From positions 1 through 64,000 of the forward strand of contig NZ_JAHKNI010000025.1 of the NCBI RefSeq assembly GCF_018860155.1: 64,000 bases of DNA. Direction: 5' to 3'. This stretch comes from Nocardia albiluteola. GTDB lineage: Bacteria; Actinomycetota; Actinomycetes; Mycobacteriales; Mycobacteriaceae. Both the position numbers and the translations under genes were made by a program. The notes under the pieces are model-generated. The model did no database searches. It saw nothing but the letters and a program-made list of their open reading frames with translations, and was not told the origin of the DNA. Positions within the stretch are counted from its first letter, which is position 1. The number at the start of each line of letters is the position of its first letter. This document shows positions 46,002-54,040 of the stretch, one piece after another.

Positions 46002-46946
46002 TCAGGGGTGCACCACTACGGTCAACTGTCGCATCAGCTTTATGAAATGCGGCGATTGCACGTCGGTCAGCGGGCGGAGCAGTTCACGTTGCACGTTTCG
46101 CACCGATGGCGTGTGCGCCAGGAGCTCGCGACGTCCCTCGGTCGACAACCGCACCGTGTTTCTACGCCCGTCCACGGCATCGCGAGCGCGGATGACAAGC
46201 CCGCGGGCCTCCAGGCGGGCGATGACGTCACCGCCGGTCGACTTGTCGAGAGAGGTGAGGCGCCCGAGCATGCGCTGGTCTATCAGAGGGTGTCCATCCA
46301 GCACCAGCAGCACGCTGTACTGAACGGACGTCAGCTCCGTGGACACCAGATTCGTCCACAACAAGGTGTGCAGCTGTTGGGCTCGACGAATCAGATGCCC
46401 CGGCGCTGTATGCAATCGCAGCGCGGGTAGGCGCAGAGGCCATCCCGGCACGGGTGCATTCACCGCGATATCCGCAGTGCCGCTGGGCGGTTCACCGCGG
46501 TAGGCGACCTCACGGAGAAGTCCGAGCAAGTCCTCGCCGTCGTCGAAGGACAGCGGTTGAAGCAGTTGGTGCTGCACCTCGACCACAGCCGGCGCGGCCG
46601 TCAGCAACGCGACTCGGCCTTCGGCTGTAAGCCGAGCCAAAATCCGGCGGCCATCGACACGATCACGACGTCTGGCCACCGACCCCCTGCGTTCCAGACG
46701 ACGCAAAATGTCGGCGGCAGAGGCCTTGTCCAGCGACATCAACTCGGCGACGGTCCGCTGGTCCGCCTCCTGTTGTTGTCCCAGCACAAGAAGTACGCCG
46801 TACTGCACGGAAGTCAGCTCTCTCGGCGACAGCTGCTGCCATGCCGCAACATGAGCCTGTTGAGCACACCGAATGAGATGCCCCGGAGTATTCATCAACG
46901 CAGGCAGCCCACCCGGTTCCACCCTTGTACCTTCCGTCTCCGGCAA
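46002..46946 (-). CDS. regulator with two fused MarR domains
   Basis: A 314-residue protein in which two full MarR units follow each other: residues about 18-150 and 175-310. Each has PGHLIR-x-AQQ-x-H at its start, ELTSVQY-x-VLLVL before the winged helix, and a recognition region SLDK-x-S/T with VDGRR in the wing. MarR proteins normally have one unit and work as dimers, so this one could bind DNA as a built-in pseudo-dimer. It lies between the FAH-family gene and the P450 operon and probably responds to an aromatic ligand. Confidence 0.88.
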   Translation of the reverse strand: MPETEGTRVEPGGLPALMNTPGHLIRCAQQAHVAAWQQLSPRELTSVQYGVLLVLGQQQEADQRTVAELMSLDKASAADILRRLERRGSVARRRDRVDGRRILARLTAEGRVALLTAAPAVVEVQHQLLQPLSFDDGEDLLGLLREVAYRGEPPSGTADIAVNAPVPGWPLRLPALRLHTAPGHLIRRAQQLHTLLWTNLVSTELTSVQYSVLLVLDGHPLIDQRMLGRLTSLDKSTGGDVIARLEARGLVIRARDAVDGRRNTVRLSTEGRRELLAHTPSVRNVQRELLRPLTDVQSPHFIKLMRQLTVVVHP

Positions 46947-47053
46947 GGTAACTCATCACCTCGCCTCGGTAGTCCCCCGTTTCCGGACCTGAAGTCTACG
47001 GGGATCCGACGGCCCAATTGCCGCTGTGCAAGGGCACTCCCACATCATGCCGG

Positions 47054-47890
47054 TCAGACCGGGCACCGATTGGCCCCCGAAGTCGGGCACGCAATCGTGT
47101 GGTCGGCGGCCACTCGCGCCGTCAGAGGCAGGCCGATGCCGGAGAGTTCGAGCCGGATGTCGTCGCCGGCCGCGATCGGCCCGACACCGGCGGGAGTGCC
47201 CGTGGTGACCACGTCTCCCGGATAGAGGGTAGTGACGGACGAGGCGTACGAGATCAGTGTGGCCACACTCCAGATCAGGTCTGCGGTATTGGCCTGCTGG
47301 CGCAGCTCACCGTTGACCCAGCAACGCAATTCGACATTGCGCGGGTCACCGAACTCATCGGCGGTCACCAGGACCGGTCCCATGGGAGTGAAGGTGTCGA
47401 ACGACTTCCGAGTCGAGCGGTCCTCCCCGCCGCGCATGGTGATATCCAGCAGCCCCGTATAACCGAATACGTAGTCGAGAGCTTCGTCTTCGTCGACCTT
47501 GCATGCGGTCCGGCCGATGATGACCGCGAGCTCGCCCTCCTGGTCGAATCGCCGGTCGTGATAGGGCAGCTGGATCGTGCCGCCCGGATCGAGCAATGAC
47601 GAAGGAGCCTCGAGGAAGAACCCGAGCGCACCGACCTGGGCATCGACACTCATCTCGACCTGATGGTCGCGGTAGTTCACGGGTGCGGCGATGATCTTCG
47701 ACGGATCCATGACAGGGGTCCTCAGTGTGGCGTCGCGCAACAGGGTCACATCGGCACGCAGTGGCGTCGGCCGCGCTCCATCCCGGGCCCAGCGCTCGAT
47801 CACCGTCCGCATGCTGCCGGCCAGCGGGATGATCTCGCCATCCCCGATCAAGTGACCTACTCGACCATCGTCGTAGGAAACCAATCGCAT
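47054..47890 (-). CDS. fumarylacetoacetate hydrolase family protein (first)
   Basis: A 278-residue enzyme. The C-terminal FAH fold carries metal ligands Glu118 and Glu120 (DQEGELAVIIG) and Asp149, and ends YPGDVVTTGTPAGVG. NYRDHQVEM at 72-80 matches the catalytic His-Glu region. Relatives hydrolyse acylpyruvates such as fumarylpyruvate or hydrate dienoates, late steps of ring-cleavage pathways. It is divergent from the mycothiol dehydrogenase gene and upstream of the MarR gene. Confidence 0.9.
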   Translation of the reverse strand: MRLVSYDDGRVGHLIGDGEIIPLAGSMRTVIERWARDGARPTPLRADVTLLRDATLRTPVMDPSKIIAAPVNYRDHQVEMSVDAQVGALGFFLEAPSSLLDPGGTIQLPYHDRRFDQEGELAVIIGRTACKVDEDEALDYVFGYTGLLDITMRGGEDRSTRKSFDTFTPMGPVLVTADEFGDPRNVELRCWVNGELRQQANTADLIWSVATLISYASSVTTLYPGDVVTTGTPAGVGPIAAGDDIRLELSGIGLPLTARVAADHTIACPTSGANRCPV

Positions 47891-48274
47891 GTCGTGTTCT
47901 CCTGACCAGTCGGCCGAGCTGCGCGGCCCACTACCAAACTAGGATGTATACGTACTATATTTCTCGTAGCATATCCGCTGAGCAGGTGGTACATCCCACG
48001 AGATTAGTCCGTATACAAACTTTTAGACTCTGCGCCACACACGTGCCGCACCTGGCCCGACACCGAAGAAGGGACATCGTGACCGAGTACACGCCAACGG
48101 GCAGGACCGCTTCGCCCACGCGGTCTCCGACGGCAAGGGCCTCACCTTCGGCTGAGACAGCCCATACAGCCCTCCCGGGTTGCAGCGCGTGACACTCCGT
48201 GTGCCGCGTTCGTGGGCTCGAGCTCTTTTCCGCCCCGGCGTGGGGCGCGTTCGTGTAGTTATGAAAGGAATTGC
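47891..48274. promoter_or_regulatory. divergent promoter region with two GTATAC sites
   Basis: This 384-bp gap separates the FAH-family gene from the mycothiol dehydrogenase gene. GTATAC occurs at 47946-47951 and 48011-48016, and ATACGTA at 47948-47954 matches the core of the GntR palindrome at 30.4 kb. A short frame near 48085-48150 may be a gene scrap. The sites are suggestive only. Confidence 0.35.
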
Positions 48275-49360
48275 GTGTCTCAGATAGTGCGCGGCGTCAT
48301 CGCCAGGTCGAAGAACGCTCCCGTGGAGATGACCGCGATCGTCATCCCTGACCCAGGCCCGGGCGAGGCGGTGGTTACCGTGCAGGCGTGCGGCGTGTGC
48401 CATACGGATCTGCACTACCGCGAGGGCGGCATCAACGACGAGTTCCCGTTCCTGCTCGGGCATGAGGCCGCGGGCATCGTGGAATCCGTGGGCGAGGGCG
48501 TCACCGATGTGGAGCCCGGCGATTTCGTCATCCTCAACTGGCGCGCGGTGTGCGGTTCCTGTCGCGCCTGCCGCAAGGGCAAGCCGTGGTACTGCTTCTC
48601 GACATTCAATGCGGCACAGCCCATGACGCTCACCGACGGCACCCCGCTGACCCCGGCGCTGGGCATCGGTGCGTTCGCGGAGAAGACGCTGGTGCACGCC
48701 GGCCAGTGCACGAAGGTGGATCCGAGCGTGTCACCGGCCGCCGCGGGACTGCTCGGCTGCGGCATGATGGCCGGCCTCGGCGCGGCCATCAACACCGGCG
48801 GCGTGAGCCGCGGTGACAGCGTGGCCGTGATCGGTTGCGGCGGTGTCGGAAACGCGGCCATTGCGGGTGCGCGGCTGGCAGGCGCGACCACCATCATCGG
48901 CGTGGACATCGACGAGCGAAAGCTGCAGTGGGCCAAGAGTTTCGGTGCCACACACATTGTCAATGCGACCAACGACGATACGGTGGAGCAGATTCAGGAG
49001 CTCACCGGTGGCTTCGGCGCCGATGTGGTGATCGACGCGGTCGGCCGCCCGGAAACCTGGAAGCAGGCCTTCTATGCCCGCGATCTGGCCGGCACCGTGG
49101 TGCTGGTCGGCGTGCCCACGCCGAACATGACGCTGGACATGCCACTCATCGACTTCTTCTCACGCGGCGGCGCTGTGAAATCCTCCTGGTACGGCGACTG
49201 TCTGCCCTCTCGCGACTTCCCCTACCTGATCGAGCTGTACAAGCAAGGCCGCCTTGACTTGGATGCGTTTGTGACCGAGACGATTTCGCTGACCGACGTG
49301 GAGTCGGCCTTCACCAAGATGCACCACGGCGAGGTGCTGCGCTCGGTGGTGCTGTTCTGA
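48275..49360 (+). CDS. mscR: S-(hydroxymethyl)mycothiol dehydrogenase
   Basis: A 361-residue zinc alcohol dehydrogenase closely resembling actinobacterial mycothiol-dependent formaldehyde dehydrogenase. Catalytic zinc ligands include Cys42, His63 and Glu64; the structural zinc cysteines are at 93, 96, 99 and 107; the NAD motif GCGGVG follows. GTG 48275 has AAAGGA six bases upstream. It oxidises the formaldehyde-mycothiol adduct to the formyl form. Its presence beside two P450s suggests that formaldehyde is released in this pathway, for example by O-demethylation (inference). Confidence 0.92.
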   Translation: MSQIVRGVIARSKNAPVEMTAIVIPDPGPGEAVVTVQACGVCHTDLHYREGGINDEFPFLLGHEAAGIVESVGEGVTDVEPGDFVILNWRAVCGSCRACRKGKPWYCFSTFNAAQPMTLTDGTPLTPALGIGAFAEKTLVHAGQCTKVDPSVSPAAAGLLGCGMMAGLGAAINTGGVSRGDSVAVIGCGGVGNAAIAGARLAGATTIIGVDIDERKLQWAKSFGATHIVNATNDDTVEQIQELTGGFGADVVIDAVGRPETWKQAFYARDLAGTVVLVGVPTPNMTLDMPLIDFFSRGGAVKSSWYGDCLPSRDFPYLIELYKQGRLDLDAFVTETISLTDVESAFTKMHHGEVLRSVVLF

Positions 49361-49986
49361 TGGCACGCATCGACCACACCGTCACCACCGGCACCTTCAG
49401 CCTGGACGGCGAGACCTTCGACGTCGACAACAATGTCTGGGTGGTCGGCGACGACCTGGAATGCGTGGTCATCGACGCCCCGCACGATGTCGACGCCATT
49501 CTGGACGTGATCGGCGCACGCACGGTGCAGGCCATCCTCGCCACCCACGCCCACGACGACCACATTCGGGTCGCGCCCGAATTGTCCAGGGCCACCGGCG
49601 CTCCCGTGCTGCTGCACCCGGACGACCTGGTGGTCTGGCGGCTCACCCACCCGGACATCGATCCCGACGGCGAGTTGGCCGACCAGCAAACAATTGCGGT
49701 CGCGGGTACGACATTGCGCGTGCTGCACACCCCTGGGCATGCGCCGGGCGCCTGTTGTTTCCATGCGCCCGACCTCGGGGCGGTATTCACCGGAGACACT
49801 CTCTTCCGGGGTGGCCCCGGAGCCACCGGCCGGTCGTACTCCGATTTCGATACCATTATCAATTCGATCCGCGGCAAACTACTCGAGCTGCCTCCCGATG
49901 TGAAGGTCCATCCGGGCCACGGGGAGTCGACAACCATCGCCGCCGAGACGGCGCACCTCGCCGAGTGGATCGAGCGCGGACACTGA
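49360..49986 (+). CDS. metallo-beta-lactamase-fold hydrolase, partner of mscR
   Basis: A 208-residue MBL-fold protein with the metal motif HxHxDH (His63-Ala-His65-Asp-Asp67-His68) and GDTLFRGGPGATGR, as in hydroxyacylglutathione-hydrolase-like enzymes. Its ATG overlaps the dehydrogenase stop (TGATG). Mycobacteria have the same gene order (adhE2/mscR followed by an MBL gene). It probably hydrolyses S-formylmycothiol or a related thioester. Confidence 0.9.
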   Translation: MARIDHTVTTGTFSLDGETFDVDNNVWVVGDDLECVVIDAPHDVDAILDVIGARTVQAILATHAHDDHIRVAPELSRATGAPVLLHPDDLVVWRLTHPDIDPDGELADQQTIAVAGTTLRVLHTPGHAPGACCFHAPDLGAVFTGDTLFRGGPGATGRSYSDFDTIINSIRGKLLELPPDVKVHPGHGESTTIAAETAHLAEWIERGH

Positions 49987-50017
49987 GCGCTCACTGCATT
50001 GAGGACGCTAGGCGCCG

Positions 50018-51043
50018 GTGGCGGTGGCTATGGGCGGTGACACACTGTCAGGGTTGACCGGTGAGACAACTGCCCTCATCGCGGCTGGCGCCGACCGTTT
50101 CCAGACCCGCCTGGCGAGTCTGGAGCGGGAGATTACCGAGGCGATCGTGGCGGAGATTCCGATGCTTGCCGCCGAGCCCGTGGCGATCGCCAAGCTGCGC
50201 GTCGGCATGGCCGCCAACCTGCGGCAGCTGCTGGTTCTGATGCGCCAGCACGATGATCGGCTGCTACCCGGTGTGCCGCCGGACGCCCTGGACAATGCGC
50301 GGGAGCTGGCCCGCCGGGGTGCCGGAGTCGAGGTGGTCCTCCAGGTGCACCGGGTGGCCCAGCGGGAGATCTGGCGGCACTGGATGGACGACGCGGTCGC
50401 GGGCTCCTCGCGCCGCCTGATCGCGGTGCTGGACCGGTCGCTGCAGGTACAGCCGGGGTATGTCGATCACGTGCTGAGCCAGGCGCTGGCGGAGCTGCAG
50501 CGCGAACGAGACCCCCTGCTCAGCGGCGATCTCGCGCGGCGCGGCGAGATCGTGCGCTCGATACTGGGCGGTGCGGTGCCAGGCGACGGCCTGCTGGCCC
50601 GGCGGCTGCGATACGACATCCACGGCCGCCACACCGCGGTGATCGTGTGGGCCGAGGACGGTGCCGAGGACGATCTCGCGTCGGTGGCGTTACGGTTGCT
50701 TCCAGCGCCGGCGCGCCGCCACCGCTGACGGTCGCAGCGGGCACGGCGTTGCTGTGGGTGTGGATCGCCACCGCAATTCGTCACGGCCACACTCGGCCCG
50801 CTCGCCGCGGAATCGGGCACGGCGCAACGACTTCGGGAAACACTGCGGATCTATCTGGCAGAGGCGGACCACGCGCCGCGGACCGCTCGGCGGCTGCACA
50901 CCCATCGCAATACCGTTCTGCAGCGAGTTGCCCGCGCCACCGAACTACTGGGCTATCCGCCGGGCGAACGGCGCTTGACGGTAATGCTGGCCCTGGAACT
51001 CGACCGTTGGGTGCGCTCACCGACGGGAGCTGTGCCGGAGTAA
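50018..51043 (+). pseudogene. broken PucR-family regulator
   Basis: Three consecutive frames carry one PucR protein. From GTG-type start 50018 the helical N-terminus reads normally to about 50695 (DLASVA). A frameshift leads to ASSAGAPPPLTVAAGTALLWVW (to about 50775). A deletion of the middle domain then brings in a third frame (LGPLAAESGTAQRLRETL) ending with an intact helix-turn-helix (HTHRNTVLQRVARATELLGY) and TAA 51041-51043. It cannot make a complete regulator. It lies behind mscR and may once have regulated it. Confidence 0.8.
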
Positions 51044-51149
51044 CTCCCAGGCGTTATGTGCAGCGGCACATGCCGTAGGCGAGCAACTGCTCGGCCCGAT
51101 CCTTCAGGGCGGCGCCGGCGGCTGAATCCAGCACCCCGAGGAACCGAGT

Positions 51150-51851
51150 TCAGGCGGAGATGTCGTCACCTGTGGTTATGGAAAAATACTGCGGCACACC
51201 ATGTTCGAGCACGACAATCTCGGTACCGTTCGGGGCCAGATTCTTCAGCAGCCCGCAATGCATGTTCTGGTGGATTTCGGCCAGGCCGGCCTGGTGGATC
51301 GGTATCGCCACGCGTGGTGCAACCGCACGCAGATAGTCGATGCCCTCCCCGATCTTCATCCACGGACCACCGATGGGCAGCAGGAGAACGTCGATGGGTT
51401 GCGCAGGATTGTCGAAGGCGTCACCGGGGTGTAGCAAGCCGCCACCGAGGATGAAACCGAGGTTGTCCGAGGGCGGCAGCGCGGAGTGGATACAGGCGTG
51501 CTCACCGCCGACGACACGGATGTCAATTCCTCGGACCGACCGTTCGTCGCCCGATGCTACGACATGACTTGCAGAGCCCGCCGCATCCTTGTGTCCTGCT
51601 TCCGCCAGCACTCCGGCACTATGCGTACCGAGCACCAGTTCGGCAGTCGGGTTGTCCGCAAGGAGCTGCGAAAGCCTGCCGACATCAAGATGATCCGGAT
51701 GGCTGTGCGTGATCATGATCAGATCGAGATCGCGAAGCTGCTCGAAACCGCGTGAATAGGTACCGGGGTCGAACAACACCCGGCGCTGTGAACCATGCGC
51801 GTCGGAAATCTCGGCGTAGACGCACGCGTGGCCGTAGTGGGTAATTTCCAT
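51150..51851 (-). CDS. MBL-fold metal-dependent hydrolase (UlaG-like)
   Basis: A 233-residue protein with HxHxDH (His49-Ser-His51-Pro-Asp53-His54) and the short early HYGHAC motif of UlaG/YcaF-like hydrolases. ATG 51851 follows GGAGGAA. It is the last gene of the hydroxylase-FAH-VOC-Dabb operon, after a 28-bp gap. It may open a lactone or hydrolyse an ester intermediate of that route; this is inference. Confidence 0.85.
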   Translation of the reverse strand: MEITHYGHACVYAEISDAHGSQRRVLFDPGTYSRGFEQLRDLDLIMITHSHPDHLDVGRLSQLLADNPTAELVLGTHSAGVLAEAGHKDAAGSASHVVASGDERSVRGIDIRVVGGEHACIHSALPPSDNLGFILGGGLLHPGDAFDNPAQPIDVLLLPIGGPWMKIGEGIDYLRAVAPRVAIPIHQAGLAEIHQNMHCGLLKNLAPNGTEIVVLEHGVPQYFSITTGDDISA

Positions 51852-51879
51852 GTCAGGCTTCCTCCCAGTCGAACTGTGA

Positions 51880-52185
51880 TCAGGCGGTGGTGGACAACCT
51901 GAATTGCACCGCCGAGCGTGATGTGACGAACGGACGGAGTTGCTCCACCAGACTCAGGTGGTCTGGGTGTTCCAGATATGCGGCCAGCGAGTCCTCGCCG
52001 TCGAATACCGCGCTGATCGCGTACGACACATTGCCAGGTCGCAGTCCGAGGTCACGCCCGTGCCGATAGGACACAACACCCGGAAGCGACGAGGACAGGG
52101 CATCGAGCCCCTCTTTGAGCGCGGTTATTATCTCTTCGGGCAGGTCGTCGCCGAAGCCGAAAGCCACGACGTGGGCCAGGCTCAT
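51880..52185 (-). CDS. Dabb (stress-responsive A/B barrel) domain protein
   Basis: A 101-residue alpha/beta barrel protein: HVVAFGFGDDLPEEIITALKEGLDAL, then VSYRHGRDLGLRPGNVSYAISAVFDGEDSLAAYLEHPDHL. Small Dabb proteins act as cyclases, isomerases or with oxygenases. It starts three bases after the VOC gene stop, so tight co-expression is likely. Confidence 0.85.
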   Translation of the reverse strand: MSLAHVVAFGFGDDLPEEIITALKEGLDALSSSLPGVVSYRHGRDLGLRPGNVSYAISAVFDGEDSLAAYLEHPDHLSLVEQLRPFVTSRSAVQFRLSTTA

Positions 52186-52188
52186 GCG

Positions 52189-53115
52189 TTATCCCTTCGT
52201 GGAGTGGGCACCGGTCATCAGTGCCGCGAGGTCGTCGGGTTCGAGGAACGAGGGCGGCGGAGGGGGTCCCCACGCGTACAGACCTTGCAGCCCGTGCAGA
52301 ACCTCCGGGCTCCACAGCTCGTCCTCCGGACAGGTGTCCATGTCCGAGTAGTATTCGGAAAAGTTGCCGGCGGGATCCTTGAGATACCAGAAGAAGTTGG
52401 CGCCCGCGTAATGACGGCCCAGGCCCCAGATGTGACGCTCCGGGTGGTCTTCCAGCATGCTGAAGGCACCCCGGCCGACTTCATCGATATCGTCGACCTG
52501 CCAGCTGGTGTGATGCATGAAATTGACCGGAGCCGCCATCACCAGGACGTTGTGGTGTTCGATCGAACACCGCAGAAACGCCGCCTTGTCACCCATGTAG
52601 TCGCTGACTTTGAATCCGAGGCCGTCGACGAAGAACCGCATCGTGGTCTGCAGATCCGTGGTGCCGATAACCGCGTGCCCCAACTTGCGCGGCCGCACCC
52701 GGTCGGTGCGGGAGATGAACGGAGCTCTCCCCCATCGGTCGATACGCCCGGGTCCGTTGTAAGGCGTTGGCAATACGGGCGGTGCAATGACAATCCGCGG
52801 CCGGACAGCGACTCGAACCACAGTTCCGGTGACCGGTTCCACGGCCCGCACGGAATCGAGTTCGGATCGGATGATAATTCCGAGCTCGGTGAGTTTGCTT
52901 GCGACGGAGCCGATATCGTCCGCATCATCGGCGGCGATCGACAGTTCCACCAAGCGTCGCTGCGGCGCATGAACAAGTTCGAGCTGTTCGCCGCCGTTGA
53001 CCGTGGCGAACCGACCAGCTCCGAGCGGTTCGAGTCCGAAATCGGTGTAATAGCGGATGGTTTCGTTCAGGTTCGGTACGCCGATGGTGACCTTGCCCAG
53101 TCCGTGCAGTGCCAT
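52189..53115 (-). CDS. VOC-family ring-cleavage (type I extradiol) dioxygenase
   Basis: A 308-residue two-domain vicinal-oxygen-chelate protein. The C-terminal domain keeps the iron/manganese triad: His147 (LGHAVIG), His201 or 202 (FMHHTSWQVDD) and Glu254 (NFSEYYSD), as in extradiol dioxygenases. ATG 53115 has AAAGGA eight bases upstream. It should cleave a catechol-like product next to its hydroxyls and give a substrate for the neighbouring FAH-family enzyme. It lies 12 bases after that gene. Confidence 0.9.
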   Translation of the reverse strand: MALHGLGKVTIGVPNLNETIRYYTDFGLEPLGAGRFATVNGGEQLELVHAPQRRLVELSIAADDADDIGSVASKLTELGIIIRSELDSVRAVEPVTGTVVRVAVRPRIVIAPPVLPTPYNGPGRIDRWGRAPFISRTDRVRPRKLGHAVIGTTDLQTTMRFFVDGLGFKVSDYMGDKAAFLRCSIEHHNVLVMAAPVNFMHHTSWQVDDIDEVGRGAFSMLEDHPERHIWGLGRHYAGANFFWYLKDPAGNFSEYYSDMDTCPEDELWSPEVLHGLQGLYAWGPPPPPSFLEPDDLAALMTGAHSTKG

Positions 53116-53127
53116 GATTCTGTTCCT

Positions 53128-54000
53128 TTATTCGGCGGCTACGAACTTCTGATGCAGCGTCCCGATGCCCTCGATCCAGGTATTCAGGCTTTCACCCGGC
53201 TGCAGGAACCGCTGGGGCTCCCGGCCGACGCCGACACCGGCCGGAGTCCCGGTGAAGACCACATCGCCCGGGTACAGCGTCACAGTCTGCGATAGACCCG
53301 AGATAAGTTGTGGCACAGGGAAGATCAGATCCCGGGTACGCCCCTTCTGGACGTCCTCGCCGTCGATCGAGCAGCCGATCTCCAGGTCGTCCGGATTATC
53401 CAGCTCATCCGGAGTGACGAGCCAGGGCCCCTGCGGCGAGAATCCCGGGAACGACTTGCCCAGGCCGAACTGCGGTGCCGGACCGCGCAACTGCGATACC
53501 CGCTCCGAGATATCCTGGCCGACCGTCAGGCCGGCCACCGACTCCCAAACCTGACCGGGCTCGGCTCGGTGTAGCTCCCGCCCGATGACGACAACGAGTT
53601 CGACCTCCCAGTCGACGTTGCCGCCCCTGGGCAATACGACAGTGGAGTAGGGGCCGCTGAAGCTGGAGACGTACTTCGTGAAAACCGGCGGGAGGTGATC
53701 GGGGGCTTCGAATCCGGATTCCGCAGCGTGCGCTTGGTAGTTCAGTCCAACCGCGAACACCTGCCGAGGTGCCGGTGAGGGCGCGCCCAGCAGCATACGA
53801 TCCAACGGGAAGGAATGTGCTTGCAGCACATCAGCGGACACCGTGGACGCCCATTGCTTGAACTCGTCCCACTTGGCGAAGATCCGAGCCGGGTCGGGAC
53901 CGAAACGCCCAGCCGACACCGCCACGATCTCCGCCGCCTTCTCGGCGCCGTCGGCACCGAGTACGAAGACCCCGCGACCGTGTAGGTTCGCAATACGCAT
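53128..54000 (-). CDS. fumarylacetoacetate hydrolase family protein (second)
   Basis: A 290-residue protein from ATG 53998-54000 (GAGGAGAA upstream; the frame is open to 54105). Metal ligands Glu132 and Glu134 (VDWEVELVVVIG) and Asp163 are present, with LNYQAHAAESG and YPGDVVFTGTPAGVG. It is unlike the first FAH-family protein in its N-terminal half, so each probably acts on a different acid. Its place between the hydroxylase and the extradiol dioxygenase points to hydrolysis or hydration of the ring-cleavage product. Confidence 0.9.
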   Translation of the reverse strand: MRIANLHGRGVFVLGADGAEKAAEIVAVSAGRFGPDPARIFAKWDEFKQWASTVSADVLQAHSFPLDRMLLGAPSPAPRQVFAVGLNYQAHAAESGFEAPDHLPPVFTKYVSSFSGPYSTVVLPRGGNVDWEVELVVVIGRELHRAEPGQVWESVAGLTVGQDISERVSQLRGPAPQFGLGKSFPGFSPQGPWLVTPDELDNPDDLEIGCSIDGEDVQKGRTRDLIFPVPQLISGLSQTVTLYPGDVVFTGTPAGVGVGREPQRFLQPGESLNTWIEGIGTLHQKFVAAE

Positions 54001-54040
54001 AGCAGTAGTTCTCCTCGAAGTAGTGGATTGAGTCGGGCCC

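Noticed and set aside
52189..53115. Glyoxalase or antibiotic-resistance VOC protein
   Set aside because: Length of 308 residues in two domains and the His-His-Glu triad in the second domain fit extradiol dioxygenases better.
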